A DNA stretch of 64,000 nucleotides, taken from Anaerolineae bacterium (GTDB lineage Bacteria > Chloroflexota > Anaerolineae > Promineifilales > Promineifilaceae). The stretch spans positions 62,001 to 126,000 of the forward strand of contig JAMLHW010000015.1 of the NCBI GenBank assembly GCA_023954475.1. Reading direction: 5' to 3'. A program made the translations under genes and the position numbers. This document shows, piece by piece, positions 34,528-43,857 of the stretch (the first letter of the stretch is position 1; each line of letters opens with the position of its first letter). Below the pieces are notes generated by a model. That model saw only the letters and a program-made list of their open reading frames with translations. It was not told where the DNA came from and did no database searches.

Positions 34528-35523
34528 GTGGTCGCACGTAGCAGATTAGTGTCGCAGCAAGTTACAGCAATTCCCTGGGAAGCACGCACCACTACATCAC
34601 AAGATGTGATTTGGCGCTATTCTCAAAACCCAATCATTCCCCACAACGCAATCCCAACCAGCAACAGCATTTTTAACAGTGCCGTCGTCCCGTACAACGG
34701 TGAGTTTGCCGGTGTTTTTCGCTGCGACAGCAAAACCCGACAGATGCAATTGCATGCAGGACACAGTGCAGATGGCATCAATTGGGTACTCAATCCGGAC
34801 CGCATCGAGTTCATCGCTCACGCTGATCGCACTGAAGAAATTAGTGCCTTTCAATACGGATATGATCCTCGTGTCGTCTGGATTGAAGATCGCTATTACG
34901 TCACGTGGTGCAATGGGTATCATGGCCCCACCATAGGCGTAGGCTACACCAATAATTTTGAAACGTTTTACCAGATGGAAAATGCGTTTCTGCCTTTTAA
35001 TCGCAATGGTGTGTTGTTTCCGCGCAAGATCAACGGCGCATTTGCCATGGTTAGTCGTCCTAGTGACAACGGCCACACGCCATTCGGCGATATTTATTAC
35101 AGTGAAAGTCCTGATATGACCTATTGGGGTCGTCACCGCTTTGTGATGGGTGCAGGCAACGGCTGGGAATCGACAAAAATTGGTGCCGGGCCCATCCCAA
35201 TAGAAACGGATGAAGGCTGGCTGCTGATCTATCACGGTGTGTTGACCTCGTGCAACGGCTTCGTCTACAGTTTTGGCGCTGCACTGCTCGATCTCGACCG
35301 GCCGTGGCAAGTGATCGCCCGTGGTGCACCCTATCTGTTGGCCCCACAGGCACCCTATGAGCGCGTCGGTGATGTACCGAATGTCGCTTTCCCCTGTGCC
35401 GCATTGACGGATGCAGATGGACGTATCGCCATCTATTATGGTGGTGCGGATACAGTCGTTTGTCTCGCATTCGGCTATGTGAATGAAATCGTAGATTTTG
35501 TGAAGAGGAATTCAAGCGTTTGA
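34528..35523 (+). CDS. GH130 glycoside phosphorylase (mannosyl-N-acetylglucosamine-type)
   Basis: This 331-residue five-bladed beta-propeller enzyme phosphorolyses beta-mannosides to mannose 1-phosphate. Characteristic segments are [12 protein letters not shown] near residue 30, [27 protein letters not shown] near 110-135 (with the catalytic Asp), [13 protein letters not shown] near 178, and [15 protein letters not shown] near 230. The combination resembles GH130 enzymes acting on beta-1,4-mannosyl-GlcNAc or manno-oligosaccharides more than mannosylglucose phosphorylases. Exact specificity is inferred. The start is GTG at 34528 with no clear Shine-Dalgarno sequence; an in-frame GTG at 34549 is an alternative. 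It is the first gene of the plus-strand series, downstream of a strong promoter with LacI-type operators, and is followed by the sugar-binding lipoprotein gene. Confidence 0.9.
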   Translation: MVARSRLVSQQVTAIPWEARTTTSQDVIWRYSQNPIIPHNAIPTSNSIFNSAVVPYNGEFAGVFRCDSKTRQMQLHAGHSADGINWVLNPDRIEFIAHADRTEEISAFQYGYDPRVVWIEDRYYVTWCNGYHGPTIGVGYTNNFETFYQMENAFLPFNRNGVLFPRKINGAFAMVSRPSDNGHTPFGDIYYSESPDMTYWGRHRFVMGAGNGWESTKIGAGPIPIETDEGWLLIYHGVLTSCNGFVYSFGAALLDLDRPWQVIARGAPYLLAPQAPYERVGDVPNVAFPCAALTDADGRIAIYYGGADTVVCLAFGYVNEIVDFVKRNSSV

Positions 35524-35615
35524 CGCGAACTGGAGGTACCAGGGTATTGATAGAATTCTAGCCGTCTGTTTCAACATATAGAACAAACCTTAAATCTAAA
35601 CATGGAGAGAAGAAA

Positions 35616-37154
35616 ATGAGTAAAACTCGTTATTTAGCATTAGTATTGGCATTGCTGCTGGGTCTGTTCCTGGTGGCTTGTGGTAGCAGTGACAGTGATT
35701 CGGCCGATGAGCCTGCCTCGACGTCGGAAGAAGCGGAAGCACCGGCCGAAGAAGCTGCTGCAGACGAAGAAATGGCAGCAGACGAAGAAGCCGCCATGGA
35801 AGAAGACACCGCTGCGTCTGAAGACATGGCTGACGAAGCAATGGGCGATCGAGTTCAGATTCGCTGGTTTGTCGGTCTGGGTACAGGCACTGATCCGGTA
35901 CAAATCGAAATCCAGGAAGAAGTCGTCGCTGATTTCAACGCTTCACAAGACAACATTGAACTCGTCTTGGAAGTTGTTCCTTTTGACGCAGCCAAAGACA
36001 CATTGTCAACCCAAATCGCTTCCGGCTCAGGCCCAGACATCATTGGCCCGGTTGGTTGGGGTGGCTCCAACGCGTACTTCGGCCAATATCTTGACCTGGC
36101 TCCTTACATCGAGGCATCCGGCTTCGACACATCCATTTTTGACCCGGAACTGATTAAGTTCTACCAGACAGAAGAAGGCCAGGTTGGCCTGCCTTTCGCC
36201 GTTTTCCCTGGTGCAATGTACTACGTACCAGCTATGTTTGACGAAGTCGGTCTGGCTTATCCCCCACAAGTTTATGGCGAAAAGTATGAACTGGATGGCG
36301 AAATGGTCGATTGGACCTGGGACGTCGTCACTGAAATAGCTCGCCGCTTGACGATCGACGCCAATGGTTACACCGCTCTTGATGAAGAATTCGATCCCGA
36401 ACAAATCGTGCAGGTTGGCTATGAGCCGCAGTGGCAAGGTATCTCCTCCATCGGTACATTCTACGGTGGCCCGTCATACTACTACACAGGTGAAGCACAG
36501 GGCGAATACGAGGCTGCCATTCCTGAAGAATGGATCGAAGCATGGCGTTGGTACTATGACGGTATGTATGGCGATCAACCGTTTATCGCTACTGGTCCGC
36601 TGGCAGGTGCTCCAGAGTTTGGCAACGGCAACCCGTTTAACTCCGGCAAAGCAGCGATGGGCCTGACCCAGACCTGGTATACCTGCTGCCTGGGCGATTT
36701 ACGCGATGCCGGCGTTGAGTTCCAGATGGGCATTCAACCGATTAGCGCCGATGGTGAAACCCATGGCCGCATCGATGCCGACACCTTCCGTGTCTGGAAA
36801 GGGACGCAACACCCACAAGAAGCATTTGACGTTTTGGCTTACCTGATCACCACAGGTGGCGACAAACTGTTGCCGACCTATGGTGCCATGCCGGCAATTG
36901 CAGAAAAGACCGATGCCTTCTTTGAAGCGAAAGGCGCCGACTACCCAAGCGTAACGCCAGAAAGTTGGGACGTCTTCATTCAGGGCCTGGCCTATCCTGA
37001 CATTCCGAGTGCAGAATCCTATACGCCCAATTGGGTTGAAGGGTTTGCACGCCTTGAAACCTTCAAAGGTTTGTTGGCAAACACGCCGGACCTTGACTTT
37101 GATGCTGAGGTACAAAAGCTGTCTGACGACTTAACGGTCATCTTCAACAAATAA
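35616..37154 (+). CDS. ABC sugar transporter substrate-binding lipoprotein
   Basis: This 512-residue protein has a lipobox signal (LLLGLFLVACGSS, Cys near residue 22) and an acidic Ala/Glu linker of about 55 residues (repeats of AEEAAADEE type) that spaces it from the membrane. A solute-binding domain of the family 1 (MalE-like) fold follows (from about residue 80, IASGSGPDIIGP, then WDVVTEIARRL). It delivers oligosaccharides to the permeases encoded downstream. The ATG at 35616 follows GGAGAGAAG. Two strong hairpins lie between its stop and the first permease, which usually allows higher expression of the binding protein than of the membrane subunits. Confidence 0.93.
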   Translation: MSKTRYLALVLALLLGLFLVACGSSDSDSADEPASTSEEAEAPAEEAAADEEMAADEEAAMEEDTAASEDMADEAMGDRVQIRWFVGLGTGTDPVQIEIQEEVVADFNASQDNIELVLEVVPFDAAKDTLSTQIASGSGPDIIGPVGWGGSNAYFGQYLDLAPYIEASGFDTSIFDPELIKFYQTEEGQVGLPFAVFPGAMYYVPAMFDEVGLAYPPQVYGEKYELDGEMVDWTWDVVTEIARRLTIDANGYTALDEEFDPEQIVQVGYEPQWQGISSIGTFYGGPSYYYTGEAQGEYEAAIPEEWIEAWRWYYDGMYGDQPFIATGPLAGAPEFGNGNPFNSGKAAMGLTQTWYTCCLGDLRDAGVEFQMGIQPISADGETHGRIDADTFRVWKGTQHPQEAFDVLAYLITTGGDKLLPTYGAMPAIAEKTDAFFEAKGADYPSVTPESWDVFIQGLAYPDIPSAESYTPNWVEGFARLETFKGLLANTPDLDFDAEVQKLSDDLTVIFNK

Positions 37155-37172
37155 CTGTATAGTTGACAGCAT

Positions 37173-37250
37173 GATGAGAAGAAGCGTCGCAAAGTAAACT
37201 TCTTCTCATCGAATATATCTGGCAGGTGATGCACTAATGCATCACCTGCC
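37173..37250 (+). other. Two tandem intercistronic hairpins
   Basis: Hairpin 1 pairs GATGAGAAGAAG (37173-37184) with CTTCTTCTCATC (37199-37210), 12 bp perfect with a 14-nt loop. Hairpin 2 pairs GGCAGGTGATGCA (37221-37233) with TGCATCACCTGCC (37238-37250), 13 bp perfect with a 4-nt loop. Neither has a T-tract, so they most likely protect the upstream binding-protein mRNA from 3' decay or cause partial termination. They leave a ribosome-binding site AGAGGAG just upstream of the permease start at 37276. Confidence 0.8.
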
Positions 37251-37275
37251 AAGTGGCTGGAGAGGAGAAAAGCAC

Positions 37276-38277
37276 ATGTTTGAAGAACTGAATAAAGGTT
37301 TACCAAGCATTCCTTCTTTGGGCTCATACCGCAGATTGTCTCCAATTAAGAAACATGAAATGCGTCAGGGCCTGCTCTTCATATCCCCCTGGCTCCTGGG
37401 ATTTGTCCTGTTTACCGTATTGCCCATTATTGCCAGTCTCATCTTCAGTTTTCTGGACCTAAGTATTACAGATGGTATCTTGAGCACACCGCAATGGGCT
37501 GGACTGGACAATTACATCCAGATGTTCCAGGATCCTCAGATCTGGACGGCGTCAGGTGGCACTATCGGCTCAATTTGGATCACCATACGCTTCGGATTGA
37601 TTGCGTTACCCGTAGGCATCCTCCTCCCACTGGGGATTGCCATATTGATGAACAGTCCTTATCTAAAAGGGTCTATGTTCTTTCGTAGTGCCTATTACAT
37701 GCCCTACATCGTCCCGTTTGTTGCAGCCATTTTCCTGTGGGGCGGTATGCTCAATCCGGAGACCGGCTGGATCAACAGAGGGTTGCTCTGGTTGGGCCTG
37801 CCACGTGACATGCTTCCGGGTTGGGCAAACGATATCAACTGGGTTTATCCAGCATATGTCATCATGGGAATTTGGGGGATCGGCAATGCCATGCTGATCA
37901 TGTTGGCCGGTCTGCAAGGCGTACCCACGGAGTTGTACGACGCAGCCAAGGTAGATGGTGCCAACATCTGGCATACTTTTAGAAATGTCACCTTCCCAAT
38001 GATTTCACCAGTCTTATTCTACAATCTTGTGTTAGGCGTCGTCGGTATTTTCCAGTTTTTCCTGGTACCTCTTGTCGTCAATAACGGCACCGGGCGTCCC
38101 GGAGGTGCGACCATGTTCTTTAACTTGTATTTGTACAAGACGTTCTTTACTTTCCAGAACATGTCGTACGGCTCAGCTATGGCATGGTTGCTGTTTGCCA
38201 TGATTATGATCGTCACTGTTTTCCTGTTTGGGACTGCCCGCTATTGGGTATATTATGCCGGTGAAGGTCGTTCGTAG
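37276..38277 (+). CDS. ABC sugar transporter permease (MalF-type), pair 1
   Basis: This 333-residue inner-membrane protein has six transmembrane helices. The ABC permease EAA-type loop is ELYDAAKVDGANIWHTFRNVTFPMISP at about residues 218-245, the contact site for the ATPase. The ATG at 37276 follows GAGGAG; the frame upstream to 37237 overlaps a hairpin and is rejected. The stop is 11 bases before the next permease start, so the two are translationally linked. No ATPase subunit gene lies in the island, so a shared MsmX-type ATPase encoded elsewhere is inferred. Confidence 0.94.
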   Translation: MFEELNKGLPSIPSLGSYRRLSPIKKHEMRQGLLFISPWLLGFVLFTVLPIIASLIFSFLDLSITDGILSTPQWAGLDNYIQMFQDPQIWTASGGTIGSIWITIRFGLIALPVGILLPLGIAILMNSPYLKGSMFFRSAYYMPYIVPFVAAIFLWGGMLNPETGWINRGLLWLGLPRDMLPGWANDINWVYPAYVIMGIWGIGNAMLIMLAGLQGVPTELYDAAKVDGANIWHTFRNVTFPMISPVLFYNLVLGVVGIFQFFLVPLVVNNGTGRPGGATMFFNLYLYKTFFTFQNMSYGSAMAWLLFAMIMIVTVFLFGTARYWVYYAGEGRS

Positions 38278-38288
38278 AAGGTGCAATC

Positions 38289-39356
38289 ATGGAAGAAAAA
38301 GAACTCTACAATCCACGTTCTACTGCAAAAACCTTATTGGTCACCGGAGTTACAGCATTCTTTCTGATCCTGTTTCTGTCACCGTTTGCTTTCATGGTGT
38401 CAACGTCTTTGAAAGATGATGATCAAATCACTGCATTGGGCGCACCGATCTGGCCGGCACGTGTAGCTACCTATGAGTACAATGGCGCGGAATTAGAAGC
38501 GTTTACAGTCCCCCTGAACAGTTGTGAAGGCAGCGAAGACAGCAACGACAACAAAACGCTGGCAATTGTCAAAAAGGGGTTGAGAGAGAGCACATTCATC
38601 GATCCCGATAATCGTGAGCGGGGTGAATTTGTTTGTGCTGTGGCGTGGCGCTCTTTAGAACGTCCGTGGCAATTCTCGGCTACGCTTGACAATTTCAAGG
38701 AAACCTGGAGCCTAATCGACTATCCCAACTTGTTGTGGAATACGACAATGTACGCGATTGTGTCGACAATTGGCGTCCTGTTTTCTTGCACTTTGGTTGC
38801 CTACGGTTTTTCGCGGTTTGATTTTCCGGGGCGAGATTTATTGTTCATTGTTTTGATTGCGACGATCTTTTTACCGGCGTTTGTCACGGTGATACCGACA
38901 TACACGTTCTTTCAAAAGATTGGATGGGTGGGCACCTGGCTGCCGATTCTTGTGCCGACATTCTTTGCCAATGCGTTTGACGTGTTTTTGCTGCGGCAAT
39001 ACTTTATGACGATACCACGCGCGTTGGACGAAGCTGCGTCGATTGATGGTGCAAGCCGCTTTCGAATTTTGTGGTCGGTGATTTTGCCGCAATCGTATCC
39101 GGCTCTGCTGGCGATTACGGTGTTCCACATCGTTTATGCATGGAACGACTATTTCGGGCCACTGATTTATCTTTCGACCAATCGCGATGCGTGGCCGATA
39201 TCGGTAGCGCTGAGTACATTCAATGGTATTTATGGGTCGGATCCGGCTTTGATTCAAGCCGGCGCGTTGATGGCACTGGTTTTGCCATTGCTGCTGTTCA
39301 TTTTTGCACAGCGCTTCTTTGTCCGTGGCATTGTCATTACGGGTGTAGATAAATAG
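38289..39356 (+). CDS. ABC sugar transporter permease (MalG-type) with enlarged periplasmic loop, pair 1
   Basis: This 355-residue protein has six transmembrane helices and the EAA loop ALDEAASIDGASRFRILWSVILPQSYP near residues 250-275. Between the first and second helices there is an extracytoplasmic segment of roughly 85 residues (about 45-130) containing two Cys and the stretch STFIDPDNRERGEFVCAVAWR. Standard MalG proteins of about 280 residues lack it. The paralogue at 43858 carries a similar insert, so it is a family trait, probably docking the binding protein. A terminator follows at 39415. Confidence 0.93.
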   Translation: MEEKELYNPRSTAKTLLVTGVTAFFLILFLSPFAFMVSTSLKDDDQITALGAPIWPARVATYEYNGAELEAFTVPLNSCEGSEDSNDNKTLAIVKKGLRESTFIDPDNRERGEFVCAVAWRSLERPWQFSATLDNFKETWSLIDYPNLLWNTTMYAIVSTIGVLFSCTLVAYGFSRFDFPGRDLLFIVLIATIFLPAFVTVIPTYTFFQKIGWVGTWLPILVPTFFANAFDVFLLRQYFMTIPRALDEAASIDGASRFRILWSVILPQSYPALLAITVFHIVYAWNDYFGPLIYLSTNRDAWPISVALSTFNGIYGSDPALIQAGALMALVLPLLLFIFAQRFFVRGIVITGVDK

Positions 39357-39414
39357 TTGGATGGTTGGATAGTTTGTAGACGACCGTCCCACGATACGAG
39401 TTACAACGTCTTTG

Positions 39415-39450
39415 ACTGGCAGCCACGACCTGGTTGCCAGTTTTGTTTTG
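39415..39450 (+). terminator. Rho-independent terminator after permease pair 1
   Basis: ACTGGCAGCC (39415-39424) pairs with GGTTGCCAGT (39432-39441), nine of ten positions, and TTTTGTTTTG follows. It divides the GH130-transporter genes from the GH18-GH94 genes, although the T-tract is interrupted and read-through is possible. Confidence 0.75.
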
Positions 39451-39462
39451 AGAGTAGAGACA

Positions 39463-40446
39463 ATGACACAATTTTCACGAATGAAACCGCTCATTGTTTT
39501 GTTGGTTGCGTTTGCTCTAGTCGGATGTAGCAGTAAACCGGATTCGGCCGAAAACACGCCCCCACCCTTGCCAACTCTACAACCAACGGACACGCCAATG
39601 CCCGAAACTCCATTCCGCGTTATTGCCTATGTCACATCGGCCGTCGTTCCCGAAGTCATCCCTTATGACAAGTTGACCCACATCAACTATTCCTTCCTGA
39701 TTCCCAACGCGGACGGCACATTTGTGACGCTGCCCAATGCCTGGAAGCTGGACAAAATTATCGACGAAGCCCATGTAGCCGGCGTCGCAGTGCTGATTTC
39801 CGTCGGTGGCTGGGGCTGGGATGCTGAGTTCGAGGCATTGGCTGCTGATCCGGCGACGAGGGCGGTGTTCATCGACAATCTGAAAGCGTTTGTCGAGGAG
39901 CACGATCTCGATGGAGCAGACATCGATTGGGAGTATCCTGATCCGGGCATTTCGGCCGAAAACTTCCTGCTACTCATCGACGAACTACGCACAGCGATGC
40001 CCGACAAACTGCTGACAACGGCCGTTGTCAACGATGGGCCAACCGCATCCGGCGTCGATGCGCGCACATTTCCGCTGCTCGATTTTATCAACGTGATGGC
40101 CTATGAGGGTCACGACCACGGTACGATGGCGCAGTTTGACAATGGCATCAAATACTGGCGCGAACGCGGTGTGCCGCCGGAAAAACTGATTATAGGCGTG
40201 CCGTTTTATGCCGAACCGTCTGGTGCCCCTTACCGCAAACTGGTAGAAGCGGATCCGGGATTGGCGCAGACAGATTCGGCCGAATGGAATGGTCAAACCG
40301 TCCACTTCAACGGCATTCCCACCATTCAGGAAAAGACTCAAATCGCGCTGGAAAGTGCCGGTGGCATCATGTTCTGGACACTCGAACACGACACGCTTGA
40401 TGATTTATCGCTATTGAAGGCAATTGATGAAACAATAAACAAATAA
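39463..40446 (+). CDS. GH18 lipoprotein (chitinase or endo-N-acetylglucosaminidase-like)
   Basis: This protein of about 327 residues has a lipobox (LLVAFALVGCSS, Cys about residue 21) followed by a Pro/Thr linker. A GH18 barrel with the catalytic motif DGADIDWEYP (DxxDxDxE) near residue 160 follows. The N-terminal strand FRVIAYVTSAVVPEVIPYDKLTHINYSF and the later MAYEGHD and TLEHDT segments are typical GH18 elements. It would cleave beta-1,4 GlcNAc linkages outside the membrane. Single-domain GH18 of this size includes chitinases, spore-germination hydrolases and N-glycan endoglycosidases, and sequence alone does not decide. The ATG at 39463 lies about 6 bases after a GAGTAGAGA purine stretch; MKPLIV at 39481 is an alternative start. 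The next gene is a chitobiose-phosphorylase-like GH94. Confidence 0.9.
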   Translation: MTQFSRMKPLIVLLVAFALVGCSSKPDSAENTPPPLPTLQPTDTPMPETPFRVIAYVTSAVVPEVIPYDKLTHINYSFLIPNADGTFVTLPNAWKLDKIIDEAHVAGVAVLISVGGWGWDAEFEALAADPATRAVFIDNLKAFVEEHDLDGADIDWEYPDPGISAENFLLLIDELRTAMPDKLLTTAVVNDGPTASGVDARTFPLLDFINVMAYEGHDHGTMAQFDNGIKYWRERGVPPEKLIIGVPFYAEPSGAPYRKLVEADPGLAQTDSAEWNGQTVHFNGIPTIQEKTQIALESAGGIMFWTLEHDTLDDLSLLKAIDETINK

Positions 40447-40451
40447 CCATT

Positions 40452-40479
40452 GTAGGTGCGACCGATGGGTCGCCACTAC
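40452..40479. repeat. 28-bp palindromic repeat unit 2 (GTAG...CTAC)
   Basis: GTAGGTGCGACC and GGTCGCCACTAC form 12-bp arms with 10 of 12 positions paired around GATG. It occupies the gap between the GH18 stop and the GH94 start, and shares ends, size and the GCGACC core with unit 1. Confidence 0.65.
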
Positions 40480-40497
40480 GCCAGAAATCACAATATC

Positions 40498-42903
40498 ATG
40501 CAATACGGACATTTCGACGACAACGCCAAAGAATACGTCATCACCCGCCCCGACACACCGCGCTCGTGGAGCAACTACCTCGGTTCAACCGAATACGGCG
40601 CATTGATCACCAACAATGCCGGTGGCTATGGTTTCTACAAGTCAGGTGCACGCGGTCGCTTTCTCAGACTGCGCTTTAACAGCATCCCAATGGATCAGCC
40701 GGGTCGTTATTTCTATCTGCGCGACAATACCGACGGCGATTTCTGGTCAGGATCATGGCAGCCCGTCGGTAAGCCGCTGGACGCATATCAATCCATTTGT
40801 CGGCACGGCACAGCCTACACGACCATCGAATCACGGTACAGCGGCATCCACACTGAAGCGACCTATTTTGTACCGTTAGGACAGACATTTGAATACTGGC
40901 GCCTAAAAGTGACCAACGAAAGTGACCAACCTCGCGATTTGTCGGCGTTTTCGTATTGCGAATTCACCAATCAGTGGAATACACAACAGGATCAGGTCAA
41001 TCTGCAATACTCGATTTTTATTGTCAAAGGCAACCTCACGGACGACGGGTTGTTGCGCATCGCAATCCACGACAACCTGACGCCGGAGCCAGAGGTACCG
41101 CAAGGCGATGATATCGGCATGCACTCGTGGCTGGCTCTGGTCGGCGCATCGCTTGACGGTTATGACACAGATCGCGAGGCGTTTCTGGGGACGTACGGCG
41201 GCTATCATCGGCCGAAAACAGTGGTCAACGGCCAATGTAGCAACAGCAACGCCTATGGCGACAATGCGTGTGGCGTCGTGCAAACCAACATGATTTTGCA
41301 ACCGGGTGAATCACGCGAATTGCTCGTCATGCTGGGCATCGGCGACGCACGGACAACCGGGGCAAAAACAGTTGCCGAGTTTGGTTCATTGGAACGCGCA
41401 TCGGCCGAATTGGAAACGCTCAAAGCCCACTGGCACACCAAATTGGGCAGTCTGATCGTCGAGACGCCCGATCCGGAACTCAACAGCACCCTCAACATGT
41501 GGGGACTCTACAATTGCCTGATTACGTTTGCCTGGTCACGAGCCGCCAGCCTCGTCTACAATGGCGAACGGGACGGACTCGGTTTCCGCGATTCGGTACA
41601 AGACATCCTCGGTGTTGCGGCAGCCATTCCCACAGAAGCACAGGCACGACTCGAATTGATGCTGACGGGACAACTTTCAAACGGCGGCGCTATTCCTGTG
41701 ATCAAACCGTTTGAGCACAATCCCGGTCACGAATTACCGCCTGCCGACGAAGAATACCGCTCGGATGATTGTCTCTGGTTCTTCAACGCAGTTCCGGCCA
41801 TGGTCGGCGAGACCGGCGATTTCGCTTTCTACAACAAGGTATTGCCGTACGCTGACGAGGGTGAGGATACCGTTTTGGGACATTTGCGGCGGGCGCTCGA
41901 CTTTAACCTGGAGCGCATAGGTCGCAATGATTTACCGTGCGGCTTATCGGCCGATTGGAATGATTGTCTGCGTCTCGGCTACTTCGGTGAGAGCTTATTC
42001 GTCGCCTTTCAGTTGCGGCTGGGTTTGACTGTTTACAGTGAAATTGCAGAGAAATTGGGTGAATCGGCCGAAGCGACCTGGGCCCTTGCTGAACGCGACA
42101 AACTCGATGCAGCCATTCAAGCACAGGCATGGGACGGCAATTGGTTTATCTGGGCGATTACTGAAGACGGAACTGTCTACGGGACGAAGGATTATGAAGA
42201 AGGCCAGGTTTATCTCAACACGCAACTGTGGGCAGTGATCAGCGGGGCAGCCACATCAGAACAAGCCACCAAATGCATGCAAACGGTCAAGGACAAACTG
42301 GCAACACCCTACGGCCTCATGCTCTGTGCACCCCCACTCATCAAAACATCCATCGACGTGATGCGCGCCGTCGTCTTCAATCCCGGCATCAAGGAAAACG
42401 CCGGCATTTTCAACCACACACAAGGTTGGGGCGTGATGGCTGAAAGCATCTTAGGTAACGGCGATCGCGCTTACGAATACTACCGCGCCGCGATGCCGGC
42501 GGCATACAACGACCGCGCTGAAGTGCGTCAGTTAGAGCCATACGTGCAGGGGCAGACGACATATTCGACTTACTCGCCACGTCCGGGCAACACGCGAGTT
42601 TCCTGGCTGACCGGAGCGGCAGCATGGGCCTATTACAGCGGCACGCAATACATACTCGGCATTCGGCCGGAAGTGGACGGTTTGCGCATCGATCCGTGCA
42701 TTCCGAGTAGTTGGCACGGCTTCAAAGCGATGCGCCGTTTTCGCGGCAAATCAGTTGAAATTTCGGTGCGTAATCCGCAAGGCGTCTGCCGTGGTGTTGC
42801 TTCGTTGGTACTGAACGGGCAAGCGATTGAAGGCAATCTGATTTCGGCCGAATTGCTGCAAGAAAACAACACCGTCGCCGTCATACTGGGCAGAGAACAG
42901 TAG
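40498..42903 (+). CDS. GH94 disaccharide phosphorylase, probably N,N'-diacetylchitobiose-type
   Basis: This 801-residue cytosolic enzyme has the GH94 start MQYGHFDDNAKEYVITRPDT and the catalytic Asp segment GLSADWNDCLRLGYFGES near residue 490. It lacks the cellobiose-phosphorylase hallmark HKTEYRERR and GMGFRDSNQDLL strings present in the 26447-28918 paralogue. Instead it has a Cys-containing segment GQCSNSNAYGDNACG near residue 257, which resembles chitobiose phosphorylases (RCSNS...C). Phosphorolysis of chitobiose to GlcNAc 1-phosphate would fit the GH18 gene just upstream and the BadF-type amino-sugar kinase downstream, but cellobionic acid or another disaccharide cannot be excluded. The ATG at 40498 begins the conserved domain. 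The second permease pair follows 53 bp downstream. Confidence 0.85.
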   Translation: MQYGHFDDNAKEYVITRPDTPRSWSNYLGSTEYGALITNNAGGYGFYKSGARGRFLRLRFNSIPMDQPGRYFYLRDNTDGDFWSGSWQPVGKPLDAYQSICRHGTAYTTIESRYSGIHTEATYFVPLGQTFEYWRLKVTNESDQPRDLSAFSYCEFTNQWNTQQDQVNLQYSIFIVKGNLTDDGLLRIAIHDNLTPEPEVPQGDDIGMHSWLALVGASLDGYDTDREAFLGTYGGYHRPKTVVNGQCSNSNAYGDNACGVVQTNMILQPGESRELLVMLGIGDARTTGAKTVAEFGSLERASAELETLKAHWHTKLGSLIVETPDPELNSTLNMWGLYNCLITFAWSRAASLVYNGERDGLGFRDSVQDILGVAAAIPTEAQARLELMLTGQLSNGGAIPVIKPFEHNPGHELPPADEEYRSDDCLWFFNAVPAMVGETGDFAFYNKVLPYADEGEDTVLGHLRRALDFNLERIGRNDLPCGLSADWNDCLRLGYFGESLFVAFQLRLGLTVYSEIAEKLGESAEATWALAERDKLDAAIQAQAWDGNWFIWAITEDGTVYGTKDYEEGQVYLNTQLWAVISGAATSEQATKCMQTVKDKLATPYGLMLCAPPLIKTSIDVMRAVVFNPGIKENAGIFNHTQGWGVMAESILGNGDRAYEYYRAAMPAAYNDRAEVRQLEPYVQGQTTYSTYSPRPGNTRVSWLTGAAAWAYYSGTQYILGIRPEVDGLRIDPCIPSSWHGFKAMRRFRGKSVEISVRNPQGVCRGVASLVLNGQAIEGNLISAELLQENNTVAVILGREQ

Positions 42904-42956
42904 CACGCAGAGCATGCCGATGCGACAGCGATGCATGGTACACGGCAGGTCAGACA

Positions 42957-43856
42957 ATGCAAACCAAACGCTTCCGACTCCGCTACGATAAAGCGACCGG
43001 ATTGCTCCTCATTTCGCCATGGCTGATCGGCTTCGCATTGTTCAAGCTCATTCCAATCCTGGCGTCACTCGGCTTCTCATTCACCGATTTCCACATGCTC
43101 GAGCCGGATAATATCAACTTCATCGGTCTCGATAACTACGTACGCCTACTGCAAGATGAAGCGATTCCCTACTTGATTTTGGCAACCCTAAGCACCATCA
43201 TCTGGATCATACCGCTGCAACTCGGTGCATCAATCCTGCTTGCCGCCTTGCTCAACAGCCCACGTCTCAAAGCCCGCACCCTGACGCGCACACTGTTTTT
43301 TCTCCCCAGCATCATTCCCAGTGTCGCTATAGCATTTATGTGGTTAGGCTTTCTCGATCCAGGAACAGGTTGGCTCAACCGCTTCATTCTTATGCCACTT
43401 GGACTAGACGGTTTCAACGGCATCTATTCAGATGCAGCGGTAGCCATACTCATTGGCATCAGTTCGCTTTGGGCAATCGGTCCAGGCATGTTGATCATGC
43501 TGGCAGCCATGCAGGGCATTTCACATGAAATCCTCGAAGCAGCGAAAATGGACGGTGCAGGACCGCTCGTCAGTTTCTTCTTCGTCACCATTCCCATGAT
43601 CACCCCGGCCATCTTTTTTTCACTGATCATCAATCTGATTGCACTGTTTGGCGGCGTCATCCTGCTCGACCGTGGCAACACGTTTAGCAATGGCAGTTCG
43701 CCATTTGACGGCTACATCAGTTTCTGGATGTTTGACCGTTGGGATATAGGCTACGCTGCAACATTGGCATGGGTCTTTCTGCTGATCGTCCTCATCGTCA
43801 TTTTGCTCTTATTCTCAACGTCACGCCGCTGGGTTTACTATCCTGACAGAGAGTGA
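42957..43856 (+). CDS. ABC sugar transporter permease (MalF-type), pair 2
   Basis: This 299-residue protein has six transmembrane helices with the EAA loop EILEAAKMDGAGPLVSFFFVTIPMITP near residues 190-215. It is paralogous to the permease at 37276 (shared start GLLLISPWLIGFALF and ending RRWVYYP). No binding-protein gene accompanies this pair, so it may use the lipoprotein at 35616 or one encoded elsewhere. It is separated from its partner permease by one base. Confidence 0.93.
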   Translation: MQTKRFRLRYDKATGLLLISPWLIGFALFKLIPILASLGFSFTDFHMLEPDNINFIGLDNYVRLLQDEAIPYLILATLSTIIWIIPLQLGASILLAALLNSPRLKARTLTRTLFFLPSIIPSVAIAFMWLGFLDPGTGWLNRFILMPLGLDGFNGIYSDAAVAILIGISSLWAIGPGMLIMLAAMQGISHEILEAAKMDGAGPLVSFFFVTIPMITPAIFFSLIINLIALFGGVILLDRGNTFSNGSSPFDGYISFWMFDRWDIGYAATLAWVFLLIVLIVILLLFSTSRRWVYYPDRE

Positions 43857-43857
43857 C

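Noticed and set aside
39376-39410. Possible fourth GTAG-type palindrome after permease pair 1
   Set aside because: Only the ends resemble the 28-bp units; the arms do not pair convincingly.
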